Of a stretch of DNA of 64,000 nt, positions 26,917 through 38,644 are shown in pieces. Both the position numbers and the translations under genes were made by a program. The notes below the pieces were generated by a model that saw only the letters and a list, made by a program, of their open reading frames with translations, did no database searches and was not told the origin of the DNA. This stretch comes from Gordonia gummivorans (GTDB lineage: Bacteria; Actinomycetota; Actinomycetes; Mycobacteriales; Mycobacteriaceae), in the NCBI RefSeq assembly GCF_022513585.1, contig NZ_JAKWBF010000006.1:1-64000 (forward strand), in the 5' to 3' direction. Every line of letters starts with the position of its first letter. Position 1 is the first letter of the stretch.

Positions 26917-27606
26917 TCACGCCGCCGCGATCACCACAGCCGCCGCCACCTCGACCCCGACCGACGCCAGCACGTGCACCGATTCGGCGACCGTCGCACC
27001 GGTGGTCAGCACATCGTCGACCAGGATGACCGAAGACCCCGGACCCGGGCGTCGGGCGCTTGCCCTCAGTTGCACCGCGCCGCGCAGGTTGCGCGCCCGG
27101 TCTCGGGCGTCGAGGCCCGCGGAGTCCCGCGCGGCGCCCGCGGTGACGAGCATCGGTGCCACCGAGACGCGGGAGCCGAGCGCCTGTGCGGTGCGGGTGG
27201 CGATGGCCGACACGGGGTCGCCGCCGCGGCGTCGAGCCGACAGGGTGCGCGTGGGCGCGGGTACGAGGTGTAATCGCGGGGCGTCCGGGAGTTCGCCCCA
27301 GCGGGCGAGGGTGCGCATCGCGCGAGCGACCGACGACCCCAGGGGAATCACCAGGTCCCGTCGGCCGTGCTCCTTCAGCGCCAGAATCGCCTGCCGGTGC
27401 GGACCCCGGTATCGGCCGAGCGCCCATACCGGGATGCCCGGCGGCACTCGTGGTCGGCACAAGACGGGGTCGTCGGCCAGGCGTGCCGAGCACCGCGCGC
27501 ACCACCGGCTACCCGGTCGGGTGCATCCGCCGCAGGTCACCGGCAGCACGAGGTCGGCGCCGGCGCGAAGTACACCGGACGCGCGTTGCGCGGCGCTCCC
27601 TGCCAT
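26917..27606 (-). CDS. comF: ComF-family phosphoribosyltransferase-like protein
   Basis: 229 residues. N-terminal zinc-binding Cys cluster (CGGCTRPGSRWCARC), then WALGRYRGPHRQAILALKEHGRRDLVIPLGSSVA and the PRPP loop SVILVDDVLTTGATV near the C-terminus. In naturally competent bacteria ComF takes part in DNA uptake; in Mycobacteriales the role is unclear. Start at ATG 27606; a longer frame runs to 27795 into the family A repeat and is not supported. In mycobacteria it lies between lpqB and hpf; here the gco cassette separates it from lpqB. Confidence 0.88.
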   Translation of the reverse strand: MAGSAAQRASGVLRAGADLVLPVTCGGCTRPGSRWCARCSARLADDPVLCRPRVPPGIPVWALGRYRGPHRQAILALKEHGRRDLVIPLGSSVARAMRTLARWGELPDAPRLHLVPAPTRTLSARRRGGDPVSAIATRTAQALGSRVSVAPMLVTAGAARDSAGLDARDRARNLRGAVQLRASARRPGPGSSVILVDDVLTTGATVAESVHVLASVGVEVAAAVVIAAA

Positions 27607-27765
27607 GGATGCGACGGTAGGGCCCGTCGCCGGTTGGTCGGCGGAAGTGGAGCGATTCGACGATCGAACTGTGGACAGGTCCCGGTTTGTGAGGGCTTTC
27701 ATCGTCCACGGTTGTCGACAAAACCCCGCGGTGGGTCGCCGACTCGACGGCGACACCCTTCTGAG

Positions 27766-28056
27766 CTGGGGAAGCACGATGGCGTCGTGCCGCAAAATCT
27801 AGGGGAAGAAGTTTCTTCCGCGAGGTTCATAGTCGTCCCCCAGAATTATCTGGGGGAGGACTCCAAGGGTAGGGGAGGAAGTTTCGTCCCCTAGATTTTG
27901 TGGGCACATGAGCCTGGGCGTCACGTTCGGTGGAACGCGACGGCCGACGACCGGTGACTGAGATCGGGCCTGTCAACGTCCGCTTCCGGGACATACCCGG
28001 ACGACCATCGTCAGGGGCCCGATCCTGGCCACCAGCCCCGACCCCCAACCCTTCCC
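27766..28056 (+). repeat. family A structured repeat, copy 2
   Basis: Full-length copy, from CTGGGGAAGCACGATGGCG to CCCCCAACCCTTCCC. Hairpin 1 is partly decayed (GGGGAAGAA / TTCTTCCGC); hairpin 2 is perfect (CCCCCAGA-ATTA-TCTGGGGG within GTCGT...GGAGGAC); hairpin 3 is TAGGGGAGGAA / TTCGTCCCCTA. The 3' domain is closed by ATCGGGCC...GGGCCCGAT with inner CCGGG-ACATA-CCCGG. It fills the first part of the 816-base gap between comF and hpf; the rest (28057-28422) is the hpf leader. Confidence 0.9.
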
Positions 28057-28307
28057 GGTGATCCGACGAGTTCGGTATCCAGTCGCTGACCGAAGGTAGA
28101 GGTCCCGTGTTCGGAGCGCGACGAATCGCTGACATGGGACCAAGGACCCGAGTTTCAAATCACGCCGCGCAAGGGCCCGCGAAACGTGGCCGGGAGGCAA
28201 ACGACCGACTACGGTCAGAGGTAGAGCAGGTTGCCGGCGGGGGGCTGTTGTCCCCGCGGAGGCAACGATTGCGACGGCGCGGTAGGAGGTGTTGCCCCTG
28301 CGTATGG

Positions 28308-28329
28308 ATGCCAGCCGCTCGGCTGGCAT
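28308..28329 (+). other. perfect 10-bp hairpin in the hpf leader
   Basis: ATGCCAGCCG and CGGCTGGCAT flank a two-base CT loop, about 95 bases before the hpf ATG. A GC-rich stem, GGGGGCTGTTGTCCCC, precedes it at about 28240. These could form a structured leader or an attenuator; no riboswitch class was recognised. Confidence 0.5.
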
Positions 28330-28422
28330 GGCCACGATCCCCGGTAACGACGAATTTGTCAGTGCGACAACAGATCACGACGCTTCGATCGCCGCCGGGT
28401 GAACCACTCTGGAGGTAGTTGA

Positions 28423-29247
28423 ATGTCAACAGTCATCCACCGTAAGGGCCAGCGCGAATCAAAGGTCGGCGACGCCCGGCCACCCGAGGAGACCTCGGCC
28501 GCCGAGCCCACCCGGACCGAAGATCCCTTCGATCCCAAGTTCGCCTACGTCCGTCCGCCCAGTTCGGACGGCGCCGACGAACCCGCCGAACCCACCGCGA
28601 AGGTCGTGTTCGCCGGCCGCAACGTCGAGATCCCAGACCACTACCGCATCTATGTGGGCGACAAGCTCGCCCGCCTCGAGCGGTTCGATCCCAGCATCTT
28701 CCGTTTCGACGTCGAGCTGAACCACGAACGCAACCGTCGGCAATCCAAGATCTGCCAGCAGGTAGAGGTCACCGCGACCGGCAAGGGGCCGATCGTCCGC
28801 GCGCAGGCCAGTGGTGAGAACTTCTACGCCGCACTCGAAGGCTCCCTGGACAAGCTGGAGTCGAGGCTGCGCCGCGCCAAGGACCGTCGGCGCGTGCACC
28901 ACGGCAACCGGCGACCCATCTCGGTGGCCGAGGCGACCGAGATCGGCGCACCGCCGTTGCGCGACGATCAGCTGTCGGTGGACGGCTTCGTCGGCGATCC
29001 GGGTGAGGTGGAGAAGGTCACCGAAAAGACCTGGGACGACGGTGTTTCCGAGCACGAGCCCGGTCAGGTGGTCCGCGTCAAGGAACACGCTGCGGTGCCG
29101 ATGACGGTGGATGACGCGCTCTACGAGATGGAACTCGTCGGGCACGATTTCTTCCTCTTCCACGACAAGGAAACCGACAAGCCATCGGTGGTGTACCGCC
29201 GCCACGCATTCGACTACGGACTCATCCGTCTCGCCTGCGACGGGTAG
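28423..29247 (+). CDS. hpf: long ribosome hibernation-promoting factor
   Basis: 274 residues. After a ~55-residue charged extension, the HPF/RaiA N-terminal domain (AKVVFAGRNVEIPDHYRIYVGDKLARLERFDPSIFRFDVELNHERNRRQSKICQQVEVTATGKGPIVRAQASGENFYAALEGSLDKLESRLRRAKDRR) binds the 30S decoding site. The C-terminal domain (MTVDDALYEMELVGHDFFLFHDKETDKPSVVYRRHAFDYGLIRL) dimerises 70S into 100S particles. The N-terminal extension is longer than in firmicute HPF but usual in mycobacteria. TGGAGGTAG precedes the ATG. Downstream is secA1, as in M. tuberculosis. Confidence 0.95.
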   Translation: MSTVIHRKGQRESKVGDARPPEETSAAEPTRTEDPFDPKFAYVRPPSSDGADEPAEPTAKVVFAGRNVEIPDHYRIYVGDKLARLERFDPSIFRFDVELNHERNRRQSKICQQVEVTATGKGPIVRAQASGENFYAALEGSLDKLESRLRRAKDRRRVHHGNRRPISVAEATEIGAPPLRDDQLSVDGFVGDPGEVEKVTEKTWDDGVSEHEPGQVVRVKEHAAVPMTVDDALYEMELVGHDFFLFHDKETDKPSVVYRRHAFDYGLIRLACDG

Positions 29248-29266
29248 GCGACCCCGTCTCGGATGT

Positions 29267-29284
29267 CTGATCGACTCCGATCAG
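29267..29284 (+). terminator. hairpin between hpf and secA
   Basis: CTGATCG and CGATCAG form a perfect 7-bp stem with an ACTC loop 19 bases after the hpf stop. A weak terminator or processing site; no T-run. Confidence 0.4.
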
Positions 29285-29382
29285 CATTCGCTCAGGGGGC
29301 CTCGGTACCATGGGATCCGGCCTGCGCGCACGCGTAGGCCGGATTTCGTATGTTGGCGACATAGTGAGGGACTCGATCCACG

Positions 29383-32208
<2,826 letters not shown>

Positions 32209-32230
32209 CCACCTGGCTCTGAGCCGCGAA

Positions 32231-32346
32231 GCCTCCACCGCTCCTGAGGTGCCGTCCGCTCCCTGAGGTGACTTTCGCTCCTGAGGTGTGTCTTCCGCTC
32301 CCTGAGGTGCCCGAGGCGCCAGCCGAGGGCCTCGAAGGGCTGGTGA
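32231..32346 (+). repeat. family C dispersed repeat, copy 4 (four partial units)
   Basis: CCGCTCCTGAGGTG, CCGCTCCCTGAGGTG, TCGCTCCTGAGGTG and CCGCTCCCTGAGGTG follow one another, ending in GGGCCTCGAAGGGCTGGTGAG. The repeated left half without right halves suggests expansion by slippage or successive insertion. Directly after secA. Confidence 0.85.
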
Positions 32347-32453
32347 GCCGACAATGTCATCTCACCAGGGGTAATCGCGGCTTCGGTGAAAGTCTCGGAA
32401 CTTTTTTTCGCAGAAGAGGGAACCGGATCGGTACCTGCTGCGTCCGATCTTGT

Positions 32454-32975
32454 ATGGAGACCCGAATCCGCATTCAGCCGGCACCCCCGTACGAGCACAC
32501 CGGAGCGATGGTCGGCGTTGTCGACGCACCGGTCCGTCGACCCAAACCCGCTCGACCCAAACCCGCTGCGCCCGCCCGCAGCGCGATGGTGACGGCGACC
32601 CGGGAGGCCAGACAGTTCGCCATTCTGTCCGCGCGGATGATCTTCGAGGTGATCGACCGCCGACGCGGTATCGCTCAGCTGGGCGGCATGGTATCGCCCG
32701 CGATCGTGGAGCAGGTGTCGGTTCTCTTGCGCCACAACGTGCTCCGATCGTCCGATCCCACCGTCGGGACGGCGTTGCAACGGGTCCACGTGCAGTTGCG
32801 TGACACCAGCACGGCGGAGGTGTTCGGTTCCTTCGCCGTCGGCGGTCGGGTCCGCGCATTCGCCGGCCGCGCCCAGCGCCTACCGTGCCGCCTTCGGTCC
32901 AACGGGCCCGCGCAACCAGGCCGGCTCGGGAAGGTCGAATACCGCTGGCAGCTGGTCGAGTTCACGCTTGCGTGA
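32454..32975 (+). CDS. Rv3235-family protein
   Basis: 173 residues. A basic Pro/Ala/Lys N-terminus (VRRPKPARPKPAAPARSAMV) and a conserved C-terminal domain (REARQFAILSARMIFEVIDRRRGIAQLGGMVSPAIVEQVSVLLRH ... ALQRVHVQLRDTSTAEVFGSFAVGGRVRAFAGRAQRLPCRLR ... WQLVEFTLA) with an RVHV...D...AEV.G....G.R..A.A.R pattern. In M. tuberculosis Rv3235 also lies a few genes beyond secA1. ATG 32454 chosen; upstream in-frame codons lie in the repeat. Function unknown; a proposed role in SecA-linked secretion is only context. Confidence 0.8.
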   Translation: METRIRIQPAPPYEHTGAMVGVVDAPVRRPKPARPKPAAPARSAMVTATREARQFAILSARMIFEVIDRRRGIAQLGGMVSPAIVEQVSVLLRHNVLRSSDPTVGTALQRVHVQLRDTSTAEVFGSFAVGGRVRAFAGRAQRLPCRLRSNGPAQPGRLGKVEYRWQLVEFTLA

Positions 32976-32984
32976 GTGGCCCAC

Positions 32985-34061
32985 TCACAGACCCGCACCC
33001 GACGGCGACACCAGGATCTTCACGGCCGTCTCGTTGCGGTGGATCAGGGTCTCGAATCCCTCGTCGATGAGGTGGTCGAGCCCGATGCGGCCGGTCACGA
33101 ACGGCGCGAGATCCACCTTGCCGCTCTCGACGAGGTCGATGACGGCGGGATGGCTGTTGACGTAGGCGATCGTCCCGCGCATGTCGATCTCCTTGAGCAC
33201 CAGCTTCTGCATCTCCACGCTGCCGGGGTGGCCCCAGATCGACACGACCACCAGCACTCCGGTCGGCTTCAACGCGTCGAACAGGGTGTCCAGTGCGGGC
33301 TGCACCGAGGTGCATTCGAAACCGACGTCGGCTCCGTGTCCTTCGGTGAGTTCGTTGACGCGCGCGACGACGTCATCGGCCGTGGGGTCCAGGACGTGGT
33401 CGGCAACCTTGGTGTCCAAGGCCTTTTGGCGCCGCAACGAACTGGGCTCGCTGATGACGGTGGTGAGCCCTTCGGCCTTGCAGACCGCCGCAGTGAGCAG
33501 TCCGATCGGGCCGGCGCCGGTGATGAGCGCGGTGTCGCCGGCAGAGGCGCCGCTGCGCTGGAAAGCGTGGAACCCGACCGACAGCGGTTCGATCAGTGCC
33601 GCCTCGTCGAGTGGCACCTTCTTCGAAACGCGGTGTACCCAGCGCCGTTTGACGACGATCTTCTCCGCGAGACCGCCACCGCAACCGCCGAGCCCGATGA
33701 AGTTCATGTCTGCCGACAGGTGATAGTCGTGGCTGTGGGGTCCGGTGTCGACATCGTCGCGGATGATGTACGGCTCCACCACCACGTGGTCGCCGACCGC
33801 GACGCCGTCCACGCCGTCACCGACGGCGTAGACCACACCCGACATCTCATGACCGAGCGTCACCGGCGCGCTCTCGTGGCTGATCGGCTGCGGATGCCCG
33901 GCCGGCGGGATGAAAATGGGGCCGTCGGAGTACTCGTGTAGGTCGGTGCCACAGATGCCGCACCATGCGACGTCGATCCCGACCGTCCCGGGTACCACCT
34001 CCGGCTCGGCGATGTCCTCGATGCGGATGTCTCCCCGGTCGTAATAGCGTGCCGCGCGCAT
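32985..34061 (-). CDS. 2,3-butanediol dehydrogenase-type zinc alcohol dehydrogenase
   Basis: 358 residues, medium-chain dehydrogenase. Catalytic zinc ligand in AWCGICGTDLHEY, LGHEMSGVV, and GGLAEKIVVK; Rossmann motif ALITGAGPIGLLTAAVCKAEG. The HEY after CGICGTDL and GPIFIPPAGHPQPISHESAPVTLGHE are typical of (R,R)-butanediol dehydrogenases. The four-Cys structural zinc site is absent; DDVDTGPHSHDYHLSADMNFIGLGGCGGGLAE replaces it. Oxidises a vicinal diol or secondary alcohol with NAD(P)+. Start at ATG 34061 behind AAGGAG (reading GGAGTTGCC). Divergent from the WS/DGAT gene. Confidence 0.9.
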   Translation of the reverse strand: MRAARYYDRGDIRIEDIAEPEVVPGTVGIDVAWCGICGTDLHEYSDGPIFIPPAGHPQPISHESAPVTLGHEMSGVVYAVGDGVDGVAVGDHVVVEPYIIRDDVDTGPHSHDYHLSADMNFIGLGGCGGGLAEKIVVKRRWVHRVSKKVPLDEAALIEPLSVGFHAFQRSGASAGDTALITGAGPIGLLTAAVCKAEGLTTVISEPSSLRRQKALDTKVADHVLDPTADDVVARVNELTEGHGADVGFECTSVQPALDTLFDALKPTGVLVVVSIWGHPGSVEMQKLVLKEIDMRGTIAYVNSHPAVIDLVESGKVDLAPFVTGRIGLDHLIDEGFETLIHRNETAVKILVSPSGAGL

Positions 34062-34196
34062 GGCAACTCCTTCGGTGATCACCGCGTCGATGTCGGACGC
34101 CGATGTCCGGCGGCGGTACATCGAGCACACCCGCCCGTCGATGACCCCGCAACAGTTGCACCGGGTTGCAACTGGCGACCCACTAGGATCAGGCAG

Positions 34197-35639
34197 GTGG
34201 TCAACCGTCTCTCTCCGCGCGACGCGATGTTCTACTTCCTCGACGAGTCGCGTACGACCACCCACCTCGGTGCGTTGCTCATCGTGACACCGGAGCGGGC
34301 GACGGCAACGTCCGACGACGCCGACGCATCACACCCGCCCCGGCCGGCGCTGGACTACTCGAATCTGGTCACGCTGGTGGAGAACCGGCTGCAACTCGTG
34401 CCTCGGTATCGGCAGGTGGTGCGTGAGGTGACACTCGGCCTGGCGCGGCCGGTGTGGGTCGACGACCGTGACTTCGACATCAACTTCCACATCCGACGCT
34501 CCGGCCTGCCACGTCCGGGTGGTCCTGCCGACCTCGCCGACCTCATCGCCCGGGTGATGTCGCGCCCGCTCGACCGCACCCGGCCGCTGTGGGAGATGTA
34601 CCTCATCGAGGGGCTGGCCGACGGCAAGCTCGCGATCCTCACCAAATCGCACCGCTGCCTGCTCGACGACGACGGCGGCAACGAGATCAGCGAGGTCATC
34701 TGCGACGAGGGGCCCGAGTCGGTGCGGCTGCCCGAGGAACTGTGGATGCCAGGGTCGCCGCCCGGTGGCACGCGGCTGTTCGTCGGCGCGCTGGCCGAGG
34801 CGCTGTCGCGTCCGGGCGATCTCGTCGACACCGTCGTGAACGGCAACGGGCTCATCTCCGAGGCGAGAACGTCGGTGCGACGGATGGGCGCGCTCGTGCA
34901 GCAACTCACCGATTCGGCGCCGAGCAGCCCGCTGAACAACGGCGGAACCTCGACGCGGATGTTCACCACGGCGTCGGTGTCGCGGCGCGGCTGCGCAAAG
35001 GTGGCGCAGCGCTACGGGTGCACGGTGAACGACGTCGAGCTGGCGATCGTGTCGGGGGTGATGCGCCGGTGGTTGCTGTCCTTCGACCCCGCGGCGTCGA
35101 TCTCCGACACCGTCCGCGTGGTGGTCCCGCTCTCCGCACGCGACCCCGGTGTGGAGCGCCAGATTGACACCGATCCCGGGTGGATATCCGTCGGGAAACC
35201 CAGCTTTGTGACGGATCTGCCGGTGGGAGAAGCGAATCCGGCGGTTCGGTTGGCGCAGGTGGCCGGGTTGGCGAATCGGTTCGCACAGTCGTCGCGGCGG
35301 GTCAGCCGCGGACCCCGACCGCTCTTCCCCGAACTGGGCGTCGTGCCGTTCCCGGAGTTCAGTTCGCGCGCATTCCGATCGCTCAACAGCCGCGCGTACA
35401 ACGTGCCGATCGCGATGGGGTCGGCCCCGATCGCCGACCGCTTCCTGCTCGGTCACCGCGTGCAGGAGATGTACGCCGTCCCGATGCTGGTCACTCAGCG
35501 CGCGTTGGCCATCAGCATCGTGGAGTACGGCGACAACCTGCAGTTCGGTTTCATGTCCGACCGCGGCGTCATCGGCGACCTCCCGGCCATGGCCGACTAT
35601 GTTGCCGAGTCCTACGACGAACTGGCCTCCACCACGTGA
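34197..35639 (+). CDS. WS/DGAT-family acyltransferase (Tgs3-like) with altered active-site motif
   Basis: 480 residues. Makes triacylglycerol or wax esters in related proteins. N-terminal RLSPRDAMFYFLDESRTTTHLGALLI, PVWVDDRDFDINFHIRRSGLPRPGG and SRPLDRTRPLWEMYLIEGL are canonical. The catalytic HHxxxDG is replaced by H152-R-C-L-L-D-D-D-G160, so the second His is Arg and an extra residue is present; activity is doubtful. The C-terminal half (VNDVELAIVSGVMRRWL, NVPIAMGSAPIADRFLLGHRVQEMYAV) is intact. GTG start. Neighbours (DUF6912, Rv3230c-like reductase, desaturases) match the tgs3-desA3 region of M. tuberculosis. Confidence 0.88.
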   Translation: MVNRLSPRDAMFYFLDESRTTTHLGALLIVTPERATATSDDADASHPPRPALDYSNLVTLVENRLQLVPRYRQVVREVTLGLARPVWVDDRDFDINFHIRRSGLPRPGGPADLADLIARVMSRPLDRTRPLWEMYLIEGLADGKLAILTKSHRCLLDDDGGNEISEVICDEGPESVRLPEELWMPGSPPGGTRLFVGALAEALSRPGDLVDTVVNGNGLISEARTSVRRMGALVQQLTDSAPSSPLNNGGTSTRMFTTASVSRRGCAKVAQRYGCTVNDVELAIVSGVMRRWLLSFDPAASISDTVRVVVPLSARDPGVERQIDTDPGWISVGKPSFVTDLPVGEANPAVRLAQVAGLANRFAQSSRRVSRGPRPLFPELGVVPFPEFSSRAFRSLNSRAYNVPIAMGSAPIADRFLLGHRVQEMYAVPMLVTQRALAISIVEYGDNLQFGFMSDRGVIGDLPAMADYVAESYDELASTT

Positions 35640-35697
35640 CCGCTGACCGTGCGTCCCAAATCGTTGACCGTGTGCAAGAACAAGGAGCTGACCGCCG

Positions 35698-36264
35698 ATG
35701 AGGGTGTACCTGCCCGCCACGCTGACGATGTTGATGGAGCTCAACGAGACGGGGGAGTTCCGCGCTCTGGGCGGAACGGGTTTCGCGTTGACGCCCGCGC
35801 TGCGTGAGTCCTATCTCTCCGGCGACGACGAGGAGCTTGCGGAGGCTGCCATGCGCGAGGCCGCCCGGGCATCGTTACGGCTCCTCGCCGGCGAGGCATC
35901 CGAACCCGGAGACACCGAGGCCGACGCCGAACTCGCCGACGACGCGTCGACCACCAAACCCGGTGACACCCCACGCCTTCCGCCGCGTCGGGCGGTGGTG
36001 GCCGTCGACGTCGCCGACGTGAAGCTGCGCCCCGACCTCGACGACGCCGTCGTGAAGATCTCCGGACCCGTACCGCTGTCGGCGATCGCGTCGGTGCACG
36101 TCGACGGGGCCGACGCCGAGGACAAGGTCCGCGCTGCCGTGGTGGTCATCGACGCCGCCGACATGGGCGACCTCGACGCGGAGCTCGCCGTCGGAGATGT
36201 CGAGGATTTCGATCTCGCCTGGTACGCGACGCAAGAACTGCCGTTCCTCCTCGAACTGTTGTAG
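35698..36264 (+). CDS. DUF6912 protein (Rv3231c-like)
   Basis: 188 residues. MRVYLPATLTMLMELNETGEFRALGGTGFALTPALRESYLSGDDEELAEAAMREAARASLRLLAGE is the DUF6912 signature; the middle is an acidic, Thr/Pro-rich linker, and PRRAVVAVDVADVKLRPDLDDAVVKISGPVPLSAIASVHVDGADAEDKVRAAVVVIDAADMGDLDAE... closes it. Cytoplasmic, function unknown. The linker is longer than usual. Conserved position beside WS/DGAT and the Rv3230c-like reductase. Confidence 0.85.
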   Translation: MRVYLPATLTMLMELNETGEFRALGGTGFALTPALRESYLSGDDEELAEAAMREAARASLRLLAGEASEPGDTEADAELADDASTTKPGDTPRLPPRRAVVAVDVADVKLRPDLDDAVVKISGPVPLSAIASVHVDGADAEDKVRAAVVVIDAADMGDLDAELAVGDVEDFDLAWYATQELPFLLELL

Positions 36265-36286
36265 ATATCCCACGCACCAGGATCGC

Positions 36287-36308
36287 TAACCTACGGTTCC
36301 GTAGGTTA
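36287..36308. promoter_or_regulatory. 22-bp palindromic operator before the reductase gene
   Basis: TAACCTACG-GTTC-CGTAGGTTA, a perfect inverted repeat with 9-bp arms plus pairing into the centre. It ends ten bases before the ATG at 36319. The same sequence type occurs before the first desaturase (39212-39248). Size and symmetry suit a TetR-family repressor; the regulator gene is not in the window. Confidence 0.8.
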
Positions 36309-36318
36309 TGGTTTACCC

Positions 36319-37434
36319 ATGGGTTTTCTGGAGCGATTCGAGGAGCCGGTCGCAGACGTCGCGGCACGTAGTCGTGCGGCGCACTGGGCGCGCGCGGCAT
36401 TCACGCGGATCACCACGCCGTTGTTGCCCGACGACTATCTGCACCTGGCCAATCCGCTCTGGTCGGCGCGCGAGTTGCGCGGCAAGGTCGAGTCGGTCAC
36501 CCGGGAGACCGAGGACACCGCGACCATCGCGATCCGACCAGGCTGGGGCTTCTCGTTCGACTACGCGCCCGGCCAGTACATCGGCATCGGCGTGCTGATG
36601 GAGGGCCGTTGGACGTGGCGGTCGTACTCGCTCACCTCGACCCCGCACACTTCGGCGTCGGACAAGACCATCTCGATCACGGTCAAGGCGATGCCGGAGG
36701 GATTCCTGTCGTCGCACCTGGTCAACGGCCTCACCCCAGGGACCGTCGTGCGACTCGCGGCACCACAGGGCGAGTTCGTCCTGCCCGACCCGCTGCCGGA
36801 GAAGATCCTGTTCGCCACCGCGGGCAGCGGCATCACGCCGATCATCTCGATGCTGCGAATGGTGCGACATCGCAAGCAGCGCACCGATATTCGCCTCATC
36901 CACTCGACTCCGACCGCCGACGATCTACTCTTCGCCGATGAACTCGCCGAGATGGCAGACGACGGCACCGTCGACCTGCACGTCCAGCACACCCGGACCG
37001 ACGGGAAGGTCGACGCGGTGCGTCTCGCGCAGCTGTGTCCGGACTGGGCCGAGCGCCAGGCATGGGCGTGCGGCCCGGGTGGGTTCCTCGAAGTCCTGGC
37101 CCAGATGTACGACGACGCGGATGTCGCCGACCACCTGCACATCGAACGCTTCGCCTTGGAGCGCGGCCACGTCGGCGCGCAGGGCGGCACGGTGACGTTC
37201 GCCCGATCGGGCAAGACCGTCGAGGCCGACGGTGCGACGACCCTGCTGGAGGCAGGGGAGTCCGCCGGCGCGATCATGCCGTTCGGATGCCGGATGGGTA
37301 TCTGTCAGAGCTGCGTGGTGATGGTCGAGAAGGGTTGCGTGCGCGACCTGCGGTCGGGCGTCGAACACGTGGAGGGGGAGCGCATCCAGACCTGCGTGAG
37401 CGCGGCCGCTGGGGACTGCACGCTCGACGTCTGA
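36319..37434 (+). CDS. Rv3230c-like ferredoxin reductase, electron donor of DesA3-type desaturases
   Basis: 371 residues. After a ~60-residue N-terminal extension ([39 protein letters not shown]): FAD domain with [11 protein letters not shown](P)H domain with [20 protein letters not shown] and [16 protein letters not shown], then a C-terminal plant-type 2Fe-2S ferredoxin with [19 protein letters not shown] and [12 protein letters not shown]. In M. tuberculosis Rv3230c supplies electrons to DesA3 for oleate synthesis and is cotranscribed with it. Here the desaturase genes lie about 1.8 kb further on, but both carry the same 22-bp operator. Start at ATG 36319. Confidence 0.93.
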   Translation: MGFLERFEEPVADVAARSRAAHWARAAFTRITTPLLPDDYLHLANPLWSARELRGKVESVTRETEDTATIAIRPGWGFSFDYAPGQYIGIGVLMEGRWTWRSYSLTSTPHTSASDKTISITVKAMPEGFLSSHLVNGLTPGTVVRLAAPQGEFVLPDPLPEKILFATAGSGITPIISMLRMVRHRKQRTDIRLIHSTPTADDLLFADELAEMADDGTVDLHVQHTRTDGKVDAVRLAQLCPDWAERQAWACGPGGFLEVLAQMYDDADVADHLHIERFALERGHVGAQGGTVTFARSGKTVEADGATTLLEAGESAGAIMPFGCRMGICQSCVVMVEKGCVRDLRSGVEHVEGERIQTCVSAAAGDCTLDV

Positions 37435-37502
37435 CCACTCAGTCGGTCATCTGACCTGCAACATTCCGATCCAGCCTGCCCATCCGTACCCGAGGGGATA
37501 GG

Positions 37503-38618
37503 GTGGATTCGATGCGTGCCGAGATTGCCAAATCACAGGAATCGCAAGTGCCGGTCCTCACGGACGGTGAGGTGACACTGCGCTCGCATGTTCCCGCCGA
37601 CATCGATCGCATGGTCGAATTGGCCGCTGATCAGGCGAAAATCCGTTGGACTCCCATCCCTGCCCCATACGGACGGTCGGCTGCCGAGCGATTCGCGCTG
37701 GAGTACGCGCCACAGTGCTGGGCGTCGGGCAGCGAGATGGTGTGGGCGGTGGACGTCGACGGTCGGTTCGCCGGCACCGTCGACCTCGCCGGCGAGGGCG
37801 TTCTCAGTCACCTCAGCTTCGACCTCCATCCCGACGCGCGCGGCTGGGGCATCATGCGACGCGCCGTCTCGCTCGCGGTCGACCACGCCTTCACCGAGGC
37901 CGGCAAGGAAGTGGTGCGCTGGACATCGCTTGCCGGCAACATCGACGCGCTACGCGTCGCGCATGCGTGCGGGTTTCGGCTCGACGCCGCGATCCCCGAT
38001 GGTGTGGAGCTGCGTGGCGAGCCGCACGCCGCGTGGGTCGGCTCGCTGCGCAAGGACGACGATCGCGAGCCCAAAACGACTTGGCACGCAGACACTTTCG
38101 ACACTGAGCGGTTCCGGTTGCGGCCGCTGGAGGAGAAGGACGATCCGCGTATCCGGGAGACGCTCGACGACGCCGATTCGCGAAAGTACCTCTTCGCCCG
38201 TCCCGACCCGCTGCTCGACGAACACGCCGCTGCCGAACGAATCCGCAAGTGGTGGACCGCCGCGTGCGGTCAGACGTGCACGTGGGCGGTCGCCGACAAG
38301 GACTCCGACGAGTACTTCGGTGACGTGTCGATCTTCGAGATCAACGAAGTGACCGGTGCCGAGATCGGTTTTTACACCCATCCCGAAGCGCGGGGCAAGG
38401 GAGTGCTTCGGGAGGGTATGGCCGCGGCCGTCGACCACATCTTCGACGTCATCGGCCTGCGACGACTCACCCTGTTCGCGGCCGCCAGCAATGCGGGCAG
38501 CCGCAAGCTCGCCGAGGCATGTGGCTTCCGCGAGTTCGGTACGCAGCATCTCGCCGCCCGCTCCGACGGCATCTTCGAGGACCTCGTGGGCTACGAGCTG
38601 TTCCACGACTGGCGCTGA
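37503..38618 (+). CDS. tandem GNAT acetyltransferase
   Basis: 371 residues with two GNAT (RimJ/RimL-type) domains. First: VTLRSHVPADIDRMVELAAD, LSHLSFDLHPDARGWGIMRRAVSLAVDHAF and LAGNIDALRVAHACGFRLD. Second from about residue 195: RFRLRPLEEKDDPRIRETLDD, EIGFYTHPEARGKGVLREGMAAAVDHIFDVIGLRRLTLFAAASNAGSRKLAEACGFRE. In each, the 'ARGxG' acetyl-CoA loop is present. Such double-domain proteins acetylate N-termini or small amines; the substrate is unknown. GTG 37503 behind GAGGGG (37491-37496). It lies between the reductase and desaturase genes, breaking the ancestral pair. Confidence 0.85.
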   Translation: MDSMRAEIAKSQESQVPVLTDGEVTLRSHVPADIDRMVELAADQAKIRWTPIPAPYGRSAAERFALEYAPQCWASGSEMVWAVDVDGRFAGTVDLAGEGVLSHLSFDLHPDARGWGIMRRAVSLAVDHAFTEAGKEVVRWTSLAGNIDALRVAHACGFRLDAAIPDGVELRGEPHAAWVGSLRKDDDREPKTTWHADTFDTERFRLRPLEEKDDPRIRETLDDADSRKYLFARPDPLLDEHAAAERIRKWWTAACGQTCTWAVADKDSDEYFGDVSIFEINEVTGAEIGFYTHPEARGKGVLREGMAAAVDHIFDVIGLRRLTLFAAASNAGSRKLAEACGFREFGTQHLAARSDGIFEDLVGYELFHDWR

Positions 38619-38644
38619 CTCGATTCGGCGACCAGCTTTCTGAA

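Noticed and set aside
27607..27795. N-terminal extension of ComF to 27795
   Set aside because: The extra 63 codons run into the family A repeat, lack a ribosome site, and ComF proteins begin just before the Cys cluster.
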